DNA of 64,000 nucleotides from Macrolepiota albuminosa (GCA_027475525.1 JAMWFC010000106.1:124001-188000); one strand, 5' to 3'. Shown: positions 10,057-21,725, numbered from the stretch's first letter. Notes: a model not told the origin generated them from the letters alone. Numbers and translations are program-made.

Positions 10057-11579
10057 ATGTCTCTCTCCCTATCCACCTCCGTCTCCCCCGCAAAGGCCAA
10101 GGTCCTTGCCAAACGTCCCAACGACGTTGTCATCGTCTCCGCCGTCCGCACCGCCATCACCAAAGCCCGAAAGGGCGGCTTCAAGGACACCTACGCCGAG
10201 CATCTCCTCTCCCATGTCCTCCGCGCTGCATATGCCTCTGTCAACCTCGATCCTAAGCTCATTGATGACATCAGTGTGGGTAACGTCCTTCCGCCGGGTG
10301 GAGGCGCCAACGCCGCCCGCATGGCCGCGCTTCATGCAGGTATTCCGGAGACGACCAGCTTGAACACGGTCAACCGCCAGTGCTCGAGCGGGCTTACAAG
10401 TGTCAACCAGATTGCAAATCAGATCAAGGCTGGTGAGATCAACATTGGAATTGGTGCGTTTTATTCTTTCCCTCCAGAATTCGCGTGTTGATCCCTCCAT
10501 TTAGGCGCCGGCGTGGAAAGCATGACCATGGGATACGGACCCTCAAGCATGCCCTCCTCCTTCTCTCCTGAAGTCCTCACCAACCCACTCGCTGAAGACT
10601 GTCTCCTCCCCATGGGTCTCACCTCCGAAGCCGTTGCGAACGACTTCTCCGTCTCCCGTGCGGACCAAGACGCATTCGCAGCCGCTTCCTTCCAAAAAGC
10701 CAGTGCTGCCCAAAAAGCCGGTAAATTCAAATCTGAGATCCTTCCTGTAAAAGCCACGATACTTGTCAAGAACAAGAACGGCGACGAGGAGGAGAAGGAG
10801 TTGATTGTGGATGCTGATGATGGGATCAGGGACGGCGTGACAAAGGAGAGTTTGGCCAAGTTGAAGCCGGCGTTTGCGAAGGATGGCACGACACATGCGG
10901 GCAATGCGAGCCAAGTTAGTGATGGTGCCGCTGCGGTGTTGCTTGCACGACGGGATGTCGCCGAGAGACTTGGATTGCCAATCAAGGGCAAGTTTGTATT
11001 TGCAGCGACGGTCGGTGTTCCGCCTAGAATTATGGGTGTTGGTCCGGCATATGCTATTCCAAAGGTGCGCAATCCTACTTCATTATTCTTGTGCTTAGCG
11101 CCACTCATGCAATTTTCTTCACTAGGTTCTTGAAAAGACGGGTCTCACGAAAGATGACGTCGATTTCTTTGAAATTAACGAGGCCTTCGCGAGTCAGGCT
11201 GTTTACAGTATCCGAGCTCTCGGTATCCCCTTTGAGAAGGTCAATGTACACGGTGGCGCAATTGCTATCGGACATCCATTGGGTTGCAGTGAGTATCTTC
11301 ACTTATTGTCCTTTACGCTTCTCTCTCTTCCCACTTTTTTCACCCTGTCAATTTCGTTATCTATATCAATGATCCTGACACGTCGCACTTCTAAATTTAC
11401 TCTTCTTGCTTATCTGATCTCCCTCCGACATCGACTGATCCACCATGTCTCCAGCCGGCGCACGCCAAATTGCGACAGGCCTCAACATTGCGAAGCAGTA
11501 TGGTGCACGCGTATTTGTTACTTCAATGTGTATCGGTAGTGGGATGGGTATGGCGGCCGTGTTTGTCAGCGAACAGTAG
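10057..11579 (+). CDS. 3-ketoacyl-CoA thiolase (acetyl-CoA acyltransferase)
   Basis: Four exons (10057-10453, 10505-11064, 11126-11288, 11455-11579) encode 414 residues, the usual length for peroxisomal-type thiolases. The enzyme cleaves 3-ketoacyl-CoA with CoA, releasing acetyl-CoA in the last step of beta-oxidation. The nucleophile Cys109 lies in NRQCSSGL. His369 lies in [12 protein letters not shown] and Cys399 in [12 protein letters not shown], so all catalytic residues are present. The typical motifs [15 protein letters not shown] and [11 protein letters not shown] are seen. All introns are GT-AG (51-166 nt). No clear PTS2 (RLx5HL) is visible at the N-terminus and the C-terminus (VSEQ) is no PTS1, so the compartment is uncertain. 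A second copy without its 5' end is at 45634-47096. Confidence 0.93.
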
Positions 11580-11869
11580 TAGTTTTTTCCTTGTTTCTTG
11601 CTTTCATTTATATTCTGGGATTGCTTATTAGATCTACATTCCTTTATGTAAAGAAATTTTGTTCGATGTTCTATGTGGTTCTGTACTTCGATAGCCAGAT
11701 TGGATTGATGAATGCCGCCGAGTGCGTGCGACTCTAGTCGAAGTACTCCACAGAATGAATGATGTACCATTTCTAAAGGATGCTAATCATCAATTTTAAA
11801 TATCCCGGAGTTTTTCGATACTGACTCGAGCTTGAGGGCTGTCCACATAGCTTCGCACTCAGAGATCAT

Positions 11870-12190
11870 CTCCAGCTCTACAGCAAGCGCTGGAGATTAC
11901 ATCGCTGCTATCTCCTGCTTCCCCTTGACTAACTTAGGGATCAACTGATGCAAGGGGAGATTAAATGGTTGCTACCTCCTGCTACCCCTTTACTAATTTA
12001 CGGATCCACTGATGCAAGGGAGATCAAATCGCTGCTATCTCCTGCTTCCCCTTTACTAACTTAGAGATCAAGGGAGATTAAATGGCTGCCACCTCCTGCC
12101 TCCCCTTGACTAACTTAGGGATCAAATGATGCAAGGGAGATCAAATGGTTACTTTCTCCTGCTTCCCCTTAGCCCGCTGCGGTTAGGGGC
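11870..12190 (+). repeat. minisatellite, copy 1
   Basis: About five imperfect units of 55-70 bp follow the thiolase gene. Each has the pattern CAAGGGAGAT(C/T)AAATGG, CTACCTCCTGCTTCCCC, then TTACTAACTTAGGGATC. The same array is at 47460-47775 in the duplicated segment. Confidence 0.75.
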
Positions 12191-12334
12191 ATCAATCAAT
12201 TCCCACGAATTGCTTAGCCAAATGTGGGTATACTTTTCTCTTGGACAGTGGACAACAATGACTATCTTGCTGTGATAAGTCCGGACTCTGTCCATGTTTA
12301 TAAAGACTGGCAACCCAAACAGCACTGCACCCAA

Positions 12335-12939
12335 ATGCCTCCGTCTTTTTTTCTTGCACTCATTAGCTCCCCAGTACTGTGGCCCGCCGTCACGTCAGTC
12401 ATACCTGCTCGATGGCTAGGCCCGGTCATTTGCCTAGCGATTCTTTTCTACCTTGTCTGTGACGTCATCAGCGTTGTAAAGCCCAAGAGGGCAATACTAC
12501 GCGTCGACGAGTCCTTTTCCAACGTCGAAGAAATCTTTCATCAAATGGAATACACTTGCGAAGCATGTGAAGTACAGCGAATAAGGACAATGCTTTTCAA
12601 GTGAGTTAACTATCCTCCATGAACTATCCTCTAATTTTGATGGGTATTGTGGATCACGAATAGTCTGCAATTACGCATTCTCACCTTCAAAAAAGACACA
12701 ATCCTGGCATCATCCATGTGGAAGGAACTGCGTCTTTTCTTTACAGGCCATAGCTTTACAGTAATGAGATTCCTGAATGATATCGACGCACTGCAAGACG
12801 AGATCGAAGTATGTATTAATTGGACCCAATTTACATCTATTGGGTACTAAACGATCTCTAGATTGTCAACATGAATGGGGAAGCAAGACGAATCTACAGA
12901 GCTGCAGGCTTACAGGTTCCTTTATCCGTGGTTGTCTGA
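12335..12939 (+). CDS. small membrane protein, three exons, paralog 2
   Basis: Exons 12335-12600, 12664-12808 and 12862-12939 encode 162 residues. The donors are GTGAGT and GTATGT, the acceptors AATAG and TCTAG. Exon phases match the paralog at 8414-9006, and exon 2 is 145 nt in both. Shared features are a hydrophobic N-terminal half (residues 8-45, WLGPVICLAILFYLVCDVIS), then an acidic stretch, then LRILTFKKDTILASSMWKEL (compare LRTRVLKFRQKTLLASATSK) and the block KELRLFFTGHSF (KELRLFLTGHLF in paralog 1). Function unknown. The pair flanks the thiolase gene in tandem orientation. Confidence 0.72.
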
Positions 12940-13324
12940 TGAACGGAGCTTAAGCACCCTGAACGGTCAGGGAGTCATGATCTTTACACAATTAAGCGCT
13001 TACCTTAAGCTACAGATAGGCACCAGACCTCTTTGCATTTTTAGCTGACAGAATCTCTCTGGAAATTGAATGATAATACAAGTACGGACTCTAGAAACAC
13101 TTTCAGAAGGCAGTTTATTACCTATAGCTACCACATGTTGAGCCTTTTTAGTCACCTCTGTTAAAAGAGATGTCCAGCCCGTCAGAGTGACTCATATATT
13201 TTCCTTTTTTTTTTCTCTGCTTCACTTCACGAGATACATTAGTGTCGATGCCGCCACACTCGTGGTATTTTGTTTGCGCTTAGGTAAACTTTATTGATAT
13301 AAAATTTACAGCCATCGGCCGAAC
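12940..13324. other. no gene seen
   Basis: An AT-rich stretch with a T-run near 13207. Nothing coding was recognised. It may include part of the LTR relic that follows. Confidence 0.4.
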
Positions 13325-13510
13325 ACCCTCAGCTGACTTTACTCATCGTGTAAAGCCTCTGAGGGTGGGCCAATGTCTTGTTACTATTTTCCTCGGCCAA
13401 TACTTACCAATACCTGTAGTCTTATTGTTACCTTTACACTACAGGTTAATATATCTGACTTTACTCATCGTGTAAAGCCTCTGAGGCCTTATTGTTACCT
13501 TTACACTACA
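13325..13510 (+). repeat. LTR relic with the B-intron-A-BA layout
   Basis: B is 13333-13364, the intron-like stretch 13365-13419 (GTGGGC to CCTGTAG), A 13420-13444, the spacer 13445-13454, and B plus A joined 13455-13510. Both B copies are identical over 32 nt. B is flanked by CCCTCAG and CTGAGGG; A by ACCTGTAG and CTACAGGT, so each sits on a hairpin. LTR ends were not found. Confidence 0.6.
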
Positions 13511-13649
13511 ACCTATAATGTATAACTTATGATGAGAACGCTGACCGGCAATTACAACTGTTGGTACTGAGGCCAATCAGGTAGGTTGTCAACGGTTGTC
13601 TGTTGAGAGACATTCCACTAAGCTGCGTGGCTTTGTGGAATGTCTTGAA

Positions 13650-13803
13650 GACAATAATGATATTAAAGAGCCAGTAAGTACTGAATTATAGCTTAGAAAA
13701 AATTAATACTTATTAAAACATAACTTGACAATAATGATATTAAAGAGCCAGTAAGTACTGAATTATAGCTTAGAAAAAATTAATACTTATTAAAACATAA
13801 CTT
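13650..13803. repeat. exact 77-bp tandem duplication (likely assembly artefact)
   Basis: Copies 13650-13726 and 13727-13803 are identical and neither flank extends the match. It is one of 18 duplications in this window with a period of exactly 77. Confidence 0.9.
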
Positions 13804-14071
13804 TCTGTACCAGTTTTATATCTGCCTCAATGCAGTCTCTCAGTATGAAACCTCATTACCAAACCTACACTATTACCTTACTGACTATTTGCTGACAAAT
13901 ACTAGCCATTTTTGTGAACTTCTATCATGGCAATAACAAATCAATAATGAATGAATGATGAATACAAACCTAATGCTGAAGAGTAATTATGCAGTTTCTC
14001 TTTCTCTATTATCAGCTACTTTTTTGTATGTACAACTTGTAAAATGTATCTAATCAGCTTTTGCAATCTTC
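13804..14071. other. AT-rich stretch, nothing recognised
   Basis: No gene and no repeat boundary seen. Its last five bases (TCTTC, 14067-14071) are the left target-site duplication of Copia-1. Confidence 0.4.
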
Positions 14072-14333
14072 TGTTGAGGCAGGACCGGTCTCGGGGGATC
14101 TCGGGTGACTGTAGTTAACAAAGGAAACTTCAGTGGTTAGGAACACTGATATGTATTGGATATTCCTACCTGTAGTTAACAAAGGGAACTACAGGTAATG
14201 AGTAACGTATTAAGTGTGATATAAAAGATTGACTTACACCTCAGTGGTTAGGAACACTGAGGTGTGACATGTAATGAACGGAAGAAAACATATGATAACT
14301 GAATGGGGAAGTAGTCGACTGTTGTCCTCAACA
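14072..14333 (-). repeat. Copia-1 3' LTR
   Basis: In minus orientation: B 14256-14240, intron-like stretch 14239-14189, A 14188-14170, spacer 14169-14146, joined B plus A 14145-14109. The B hairpin has 10-bp arms (CACCTCAGTG) and the A hairpin 9-bp arms (CCTGTAGTT). Confidence 0.9.
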
Positions 14334-17300
14334 CTCCCCCTCGATATGAACATGGATTATGCAACACCAAGCAGTTCATGGAACTTCTCAAACTTAACCC
14401 GGGCCAATGACTTTGTAAATACATCTGCAATCATATTGGCAGTGGGAAGGTGGTAGATGTGAACGTGACCAGAGGAAACAGATGGATAAAGTGAGAATGG
14501 ACATCAATGTGTTTTGTGCATGCATGCAATGTCACATCCTTCAAGAGTCGGATAGCGCCATCATTGTCACAATAAAGATTAGTAGGAAGAGAAAAAGAAT
14601 TGAAAAATGAAAGATCTTTAAGCAATTTGTGAATCCAGATTATGTCTTTCACGGCATGCATTAGAGCGACATATTCGGACTCTGTGCTGGAGAGCATGAT
14701 GTTTGGCTGTTTTTTTGAGCTCCAGGATACAGCACTGCAACCAACAAAGAATGTGAAGCTGGAAATGGAGTGTTGATGGAGGTGTGAAGCCCAGTCAGCA
14801 TCAGAATAGCCAGAGATTTCAAGATCTGGACTGCCAAGAGTGAGCTTCATATTGGATGTTCTGCACAGGTAGCAGAAAACACGAGTGACAGCTACCATGT
14901 GAGTAGATCAGGGAGCGTTGAGATATTGGGAGAGGATGCAGACAGTGTAAGCAATATCTGGACATGTCATGATGGCGGCATACATGAGTGAGCCTATCAT
15001 TTCATGATAGCATGTTTTCTCTGCGGGCGACAGAACCATGGGAGAGACTAAAGGTGAATCAGGTGTGAAGTCAGCTCTGGGCTCCATAGGCATGACAGCA
15101 GTGTGTGAGTCTTCTAGACCAAAACGTTTGATGATCTGTTCAACGTAGGCTTGTTGGCTGAGCAAAATGGTGTGAGCATTGTGGTCTCGTGTGAGACTAA
15201 CTCCAAGAAGCCAGTTGATAGGACCAAGATCTATGATCTCAAAGCATTTGCTGAGTTGCCTCTTGATCAGAGATGTTGAATCAGTAGAGTCACTGATTAT
15301 GGTGAAGTCATCAGTCACGACAGCAACAATTGTGTAACTTTTGCCATTAGTCTTGTAGAAGACGGTGACGTCAGCTTGGCAGACTGAATAACCAAGATTA
15401 GTGAATGTGTCAAAGACCTCTTTATACCAGTGGTGTGTGCCTTGCTTTGTTCCATAAAGCAGGTATTTCAAATGGCATGCCAGCTTTGAATCTGGAAGAT
15501 TGGTGAATTCGAGAGGTAAGCTGCAAAATCATCAGTAGTATGGTAGGAACTGCATAAATATGATTTTGTTTTCTTTGAGTGATGAGTTTAGATACGCTTT
15601 TTTGACATCAGCTTATTCAATGGCTGCACTGCAAGATGCTGCAACAGATAGGAGGACACAAAGTGTGGCAGCATATACAGTGGGTGCAAATGTTTTGGAG
15701 TAGTCAACTCCAAACTGTTGTTTGAACCCTTTTGCAACCAGTCTGGCCTTGTATTGAACAATCTGGCCATCAGCACTGCATTTATGGTGCAAGACATACC
15801 TGCAAGGTATTATATTTGCATCTGCTGATGCCTTGATTATATCTCACATGCCTAGCTTCTCAATCTGATTAAGTTCAGTGTCAATGGCGGATGACCAGTC
15901 AGCCTTTTCATCACCATTTAATGCTTCCTTTATTGTTGGCACGTCTTTGCTAATAGCCAGTGCATGTTCAACAGCTTTTTTGATCCACTCAGCACACATT
16001 CCCTCAAACTCAATACCACTGGTCTCCAAGATGTCTGCAGTATTGACGATAAATATGGTTTCTGCTATATTTGATGTCTTTGTGGTTCATTTTTGCTGTC
16101 CTCAACTATACTTTTCAGAGTCATACTGAGGAAGTCCTACGAGGGAGTTTTGGCACGTTTGGAAATGTGGAGCATTGGTAGGTGGTTGATTCTGGTCAGT
16201 TGATGCGCTCTCAATGGTGTTTTTGTCAGTTTCTGTTGCATTTTGACTCGGTTTGGCTTGTATGGGTGTGTTATGAGCATTGGTAACAGGTTCAGCTTTA
16301 GTGATTTCAGCTGTAGGCTTTGGCGGTGGTGTTTGGGGACTGTCTGGATTGGGTGAACCCCACTTCCCCTCAATCTGGACATTGTCTGGGATCAGGGCAG
16401 CTTCTTTGCTGAAATAAACATCTCTTTCAACAGTTACTATGTTTTTACCAGGCCAGTAGATCCTGTACCCTTTTGACTGATCATCGATTCCAACTACTTT
16501 GGCTTCTTTGACCTTAGATTCAAGTTTTCTGGCCCTTCACAGCTTAATGTAAGCACTTTTTCCCCACTTGCAGACTTTGGATAGATTAGGCTTTTGTCCT
16601 GTAGCCATTTGATATGGTGTCATATTGCCAGGAAGAGAGCTTGTTGGTGTGCAATTATGCAGCCAGACCATGTGGTATTTAGCCTCTGCCCAGAGGAATT
16701 TTGGGAGTCCTGCAGCTATCATCATTGTGTGGGCACCCTCAACAATGGTGCGGTTAGCACGTTCCGCAACACTGTTTGATTGTGGAGAATCATGGACTGT
16801 GAAATCACATGTTGTACCAGCAGCATCTTGATGGGTTTTGATTTGTATGCTTGTAAACTCACCGCCACAATTGCTGCCATATACTTTTATAGCTGCATTT
16901 CTGTGGACTTTTACCCATGCCTCGTAATTGCAGTATGCTTTGAAGGTGTCTGACTTTTGAGGTAAGAACATGATCCGTTCTTCATGAGTGTACAGGTCAA
17001 CATTTGTGTATGAATACAGGTTTCCTCCAATGGAGCGCACCTGAGCTGGACCCCACAGGTTCTCAACAATCTTCTTCCCGTAGTGTGTGTATACTGTTTT
17101 ACTCTTCTTTGAAAAAGACTGACACTGCACTTTGCCTTTGATGCATGACTTGCAGATTTTGGATTTTGATGACATGTCAAGCTCAATGCCAGTAATCATT
17201 CTGAGGCAGACAGCCTCTTATAAGTTGCTGTGATTAATATGCCCCATTTGACAGTGGAGCTCACTGATTGAGATAGATTTTGATGCAACGCTTACAACAT

Positions 17301-18756
17301 GACTTTTGAAAATGATGGTTGATCCATCAGCATGATATAATCCGCAGATTGTGGGGACATGACCAATGACCTGATGTTGTGGCTTTGGACTTCTGATGAC
17401 ACACACTCTGTCCTCAATAAGGAGAGAGCAACCAGCACTATCAAGACATGATACAGACACCAGTGTGAAAGCCATAGTAGGTGCATAATAAACCCTTTTA
17501 AGAAATTTGCAGATCTCCTCTGCCAAGAGCACTAAAAGTATGTCTATCTGCTGCACGGACCAGTTCAGGGTTGATTTCCTGATAGTTTTTAAATCTTTCA
17601 CAAGACGGTGAAAAATAGCTGCTGGCACCACAGTCAATGATGACACCAATGGATGAAGATGCAACATGGGCTTCATGGCTGTGTCCAGATGTAATTGCAA
17701 GTGCAATGTTTTTGCCTGTAACATCATCATGGGCATCAATGAAGGGAGGTGAGGAAAGCGTAATTTTCTTTCTTCTTCTCAGTTTCAGCAGCATTTGCTG
17801 ATTTGCTTTTATCTGCCTTATCTTTTTCCTTTCCTTTGTGCTTTTTCAGCTACCATTTGGGTGCTTTGCTTGCCATACCGCTGCCTTCCTCAAAACATTT
17901 GTCCTTTGTGTGTCCATCCTTCTTGCAATTTTTGCAGTGTTACTTACTCTTGTCTTTGGATCTAGGTTTCCCCTTTCTCTTTGTATCTTTGGGATCACCA
18001 TGAGCCTTTGCATGTGCAGCAATCATTGCCTCATGCTGGCGATTAATGCTCATTTCAATAGCAGCACTATTCACTTCCTCATCAAGATGCCAGATGAGAT
18101 CCTGGCTTGAGACTAGTTTTCCAGAGGTGCATGCAGATGTTGCGAGCATGGTGAACAAAGGTTTGTATGTGGGGGCAAGAGATAGTGATGTGTGGATGTA
18201 GCTTGTAAATGATGCATCAGACAGCAGACAACCGATTTCAGCAAGACATTCTTTAATTACAACCATACTAGCGAGATGTGTATGCATGTCAATTTTGCTA
18301 TTCTTGACAAAGCAGGTGTTTGCAGTTGAGCAAGGAGATCAGTTTTGTATATGGCCCCTTTACTGCCATGAATTGACATGAACTTTTTTCACACAGCAGC
18401 AACCGGTGGGTTTACCTTTAACTTGGTGAAAGGTAGACTGATTGACTATGCTGTAGATAATCTCACAAACTTGAGCCTCTTTCTGCAACCACTCCTCCAT
18501 GGCATCCTCAATTTCATCAATCTGATTGTCAGACAACAGAGCCAGGGATTTTTCATCACAATAAAAGGATCCCTTGTGCTCAACAAGCATGACCAGTTTA
18601 TGTGTGGTACCTGTAAGGTGTCTCTGGAGCTTCTTTGATGTTATGGCATTAGTGACACATTCCTGGTATGTAGGCCAGTTCGAACCATTAGCTACAAGCA
18701 TTGGGACAGTCAACTTTGTTGACAAGATGTCATAGGTAACTTTGGGGCCCATAACC
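14334..18756 (-). pseudogene. Copia-1 gag-pol, broken
   Basis: Reading from 18756 down, Gag pieces start at MGPKVTYDILSTKL and lead to a zinc knuckle (CKNCKKDGHTKDKC, near 17930) with a stop just before it. A protease follows with IIDCGASS (near 17630). The integrase at 17199-16537 shows GGEFTS, DSPQSNSVAERANRT and LPKFLWAEA. The reverse transcriptase at about 16030-14908 has VVTDDFTI where VxVDD is usual, and DLGPINWLLGV. The Copia RNase H at 14898-14431 has SGYSDADWA, SSTESEYVAL and CDNDGAI. Several stops and frameshifts separate the parts, so no full polyprotein can be made. The order integrase before RT defines Copia/Ty1. Confidence 0.9.
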
Positions 18757-19018
18757 TGTTGAGGCAGGACTGGTCTCAGGGGATCTTGGGTGACTGTAGT
18801 TAACAAAGGGAACTTCAGTGGTTAGAAATACTGATATGTATTGGATATTTCTACCTTTAGTTAACATAGGAAACTACAGATAATGAGTAACGTATTAAGT
18901 GTGATATAAAAGATTGACTTACACCTCAGTGGTTAGGAACACTGAGGTGTGACATGTAACAAATGGAAGAAAACATACAATAACTGAATGGGGAAGTAGT
19001 CGACTGTTGTCCTCAACA
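18757..19018 (-). repeat. Copia-1 5' LTR
   Basis: Same layout as the other LTR, shifted by 4685 bp, with the B-A block at 18794-18941. Here the joined copy reads CTGAAG then TTCCC, one base away from an exact splice of B to A. Confidence 0.9.
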
Positions 19019-19690
19019 TCTTCATCTATAATGTGAGATAGTAATACACAGCATTCTTGTAGAAATCCTCCTCCTATTTGTGAAAAAAGTAATAGTGAGG
19101 AAGATAATAGAGATTCTAATAGCAATAGTGATGAATTTGTGAAAAATAGTATAGATGCATAACTTTAGATTGAGAATGACAAAATATGTACTTCCATTTT
19201 GAGTTACTATAGAGGAACACATTAAAACTATTCACCTGTGATATTCACATATCTCCTCATATTAGAGGTGGATATAGTTTGGTATCTTGACCTCTAACTA
19301 GGGGTTGTTTTAAGGTCTATTCGCTTCCATGAATAAACATATATTAATTGCCATTGACTTTAGTTTTTACATGGCCCATCACATGGCCCATCATTCCTCA
19401 TATCTGGGTGTTGCCATCAATACCCATCAGCACGTCGCTTAGTTGACATCAGCAGGTGCCCTGCCCATCATTGCACCCCTCCCATTGTCATTCATCACAG
19501 CAAGCTCAACCATACATTCAAAATGTATATAAAGATCTTGAAAAAATCAGAATAAATTTTGTTTTTGCAGTCAGCTAAGGTTGAATGTTTGCCAAGTGGC
19601 TGTCTGTAATTTGTCATCATTGATAGCACTGATTCAACCATTGCTGTTGCTGTTGCCAACAGCAAGCTCACATACATATCACCTCAAAAT
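19019..19690. other. no gene recognised
   Basis: AT-rich DNA flanking Copia-1. Short ORFs only. It may be the 3' part of the KDZ element that follows on the minus strand. Confidence 0.35.
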
Positions 19691-20891
19691 GACCCCAAAA
19701 ACTTTGGAAAAAGGCAGTCAATATGACTAAGTAAATCTCATACAAGCAATTAGACATTAGAAGAAATTTGTAATACTTGATGCACCATCTCGGCAAGCAC
19801 AGCTTCATCATCATTACTATCCTCATCATCACTCTCCTTGCCATCATTGTTGATCTGACTGCCTCAACTTCTCTCATCCTTCCTGTTATTGATTTCCATA
19901 TCATCTTCTTCTTGTCCCTCAAGATTGGCATTGTGGAAGACATTTTCTTTGCTTGTTCCAGGCTGAAGAGTCCAGATAGAGTTGTAGCCTCTGAAGCCTC
20001 CACCTGTGCTGTGCATTGAAATTTTTGAGGCATCTTCCTCATCTTGTATATAAGTGATGAAGTGCCATATCTCAACAGTAAGGCATTTGATTTCTTCATG
20101 GGCTCATTCTATCTTGAAATATTCATCTATAAGGATTCATGCTGCTGGAGTGGACCAGGAACACTCATGAATGTCTTGGAAAGCATCAGAAAGTAAGTTA
20201 AAGTAGCCTATATTATATGGTCATTGCTATAATGCTTGATTTGTTTAATAAGATACTTACCTGTCTGAGACATATTCATTTTTGTAAGCTCAAACATTCA
20301 AGAGATAATCAAGGCCTCAAGTTTGTCCAAGCATTGTTGGTATTGATGCTTGGAGGCCATTTCTGCAGCCTGAGCCCATTCAGTGCTTGTGGGTGTCCAT
20401 TGCTCTGTTATTCCAAGCCTCAGCTCCAAATCATGCATAATTTTAAGATCTTTTTTGAAATTCTCCAATGCATGGTGGTGCCCAGTCTCTTTTGATGTAA
20501 TGTAATTATGTGCATTGTAGTTTTGCAGAGTAATGATGTCTCAGACTGCCAATGCATCATCCAACTTTTTCCTGCTTTTCATTTTTGAATTGTATCACAA
20601 AGTAAGCAGACAACTTTTTTGCTTGTATTGAGATTGACAAGTTTCTGGTAATATTCCATTTCAAGTGTCTCTTGGATAGGCTCCTGAGAAAGGCCTTGCA
20701 AATATTCATGCTTTGGCAGTTAGTAATGATCTTGTCTATCATTTGATTTTTCAGAGCTTCTTGACCACAAAGAAGTTCGGGAGTTTGTTTATAATTATTG
20801 ACAAGGAAATTACCTGCCAATATATATCAGAAACATTTTGGCAAGAGCAAAGAACTGACCAAACTGACTGAGACTTTGATTGTAAAGACAA
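19690..20891 (-). pseudogene. KDZ-type transposase C-terminus, decayed
   Basis: Minus-strand frames contain blocks characteristic of the C-terminal part of Kyakuja-Dileera-Zisupton transposases of basidiomycetes: EYLQGLSQEPIQETLEMEYY (near 20680), WTPTSTEWAQAA followed by YQQCLDKLEALI and FELTKMNMSQTGKYLIKQI (20400-20230), then DAFQDIHECSW and DEYFKIE, and an acidic tail. Several stops and frame changes interrupt it. The catalytic N-terminal part is missing, and the piece is cut at its upstream end by the 0.45-kb repeat at 20892. Assignment is from memory of the family pattern. Confidence 0.7.
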
Positions 20892-21336
20892 CCTCTGGAG
20901 GCTATGGCTTAGTCATACAGCTGGCAGAGGGAGATCCAAAGAGAATAAGTCTAGGAATTCCCTATACCAGGTCGGATGCTTCTGGGGTTTCTGAAGCATG
21001 AAAAACAACTGTATCGTACAATAAAATCTTAAAAACTCAAAAATTGCCTAAATATACAACTGTACAAATAAAGCAAGAAAACTTCGGACTTTGGAAGTCA
21101 GAAAGGCAAACTCTGGCTTATATAAGCAGTTTGGAAGCAGTGCTGAAGGGACCACACTTGTCTGAATGATAGATAAAGAATCAGAGCACCTCAAGGGCTG
21201 AGAATAATACTAACAGATAGTGTGGAAAGAATAGAAATAGTAAAATGAGAGAATGACAGAAGAAATAAGAGAATGGATGAAAGAAAAGTGAAGAGATAAG
21301 AAGTGAAAAAAAGAAGAAATGAGGAGTCTTCTGACA
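20892..21336 (-). repeat. 0.45-kb dispersed repeat, intron-less copy
   Basis: This is the reverse complement of 41941-42448. It begins TGTCAGAAGACTCC (minus strand) and has a TATA-like CTTATATAAGCC in the middle and an ATGCTTC/GAAGCAT hairpin. It lacks 63 nt present in the other copy. It is probably a solo LTR, but its 3' end is not a clear CA and no target duplication is evident. Confidence 0.75.
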
Positions 21337-21443
21337 CCCACTAAAATCCAGTAGTTGTCTGAAATGGCAGTGACCAGCATGTAGGTCAAGGAACATATGT
21401 GTTAATATATCACACTAATCACACCAGAAACTAACAATATCAC

Positions 21444-21725
21444 TGTTATTCCACTCTCCTTTCATTCATTGTTACAACACGTCCATTGTTACACACACAT
21501 ATATATACAACTATACTAGACACTCTACCCTCAGTCAATTAATATTGAACTGAGAGTGAGTCTGAAATACTTACACTATGACAAGCAGTCTGACATAACT
21601 ACCCATAGATAGATTATTTATCATTTATCAGGTAATTATACATCAGTCAATTAATATTGAACTGAGGATAAATTACTTATCATCTATCAGGTCATTGAAA
21701 AGTATCGGAGTGTTGAGTTCTAACA
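21444..21725 (+). repeat. Copia-2 left LTR
   Basis: B 21535-21555, intron-like stretch 21556-21608 (GTGAGT to CCATAG), A 21609-21631, spacer 21632-21646, joined B plus A 21647-21690. The start at 21444 is inferred from the TGTTA/TAACA end pair; the match to the right LTR begins only at about 21456. Confidence 0.75.

Larger units (their letters stand above)
9248..12195 (+). repeat. segmental duplication, copy 1 (thiolase locus)
   Basis: This segment matches 45257-47781 with few differences. The match begins at ATAGGTGGGTTGG and ends at TTAGGGGCATCAA. Copy 1 carries a solo LTR (9279-9614) that copy 2 lacks. Copy 2 lacks about 171 bp covering the promoter and start codon. Confidence 0.9.
14072..19018 (-). 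mobile_element. Copia-1 LTR retrotransposon, complete but decayed
   Basis: Two 262-bp LTRs (14072-14333 and 18757-19018) begin TGTTGAGG and end CCTCAACA. The 5-bp target duplication TCTTC is at 14067-14071 and 19019-19023. In minus orientation a polypurine tract (GAGGGGGAG) touches the 3' LTR, and GGTTATGGGCCCC follows the 5' LTR as probable primer site and Gag start. The LTRs differ at about a dozen positions, so the insertion is not recent. Confidence 0.93.

Noticed and set aside
10461..11108. 215-residue minus-strand ORF over the thiolase gene
   Set aside because: It is the antisense shadow of exon 2, recurs in copy 2 for the same reason, and shows no motif.
11870..12190. Minisatellite considered as a CRISPR-like array
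   Set aside because: Units are 55-70 bp, imperfect, with no constant repeat plus unique spacer pattern, and the genome is eukaryotic.
13597..13645. GACATTCCAC/GTGGAATGTC hairpin considered as a terminator or MITE
   Set aside because: It is a single 10-bp stem with no flanking target duplication and no second copy in the window.
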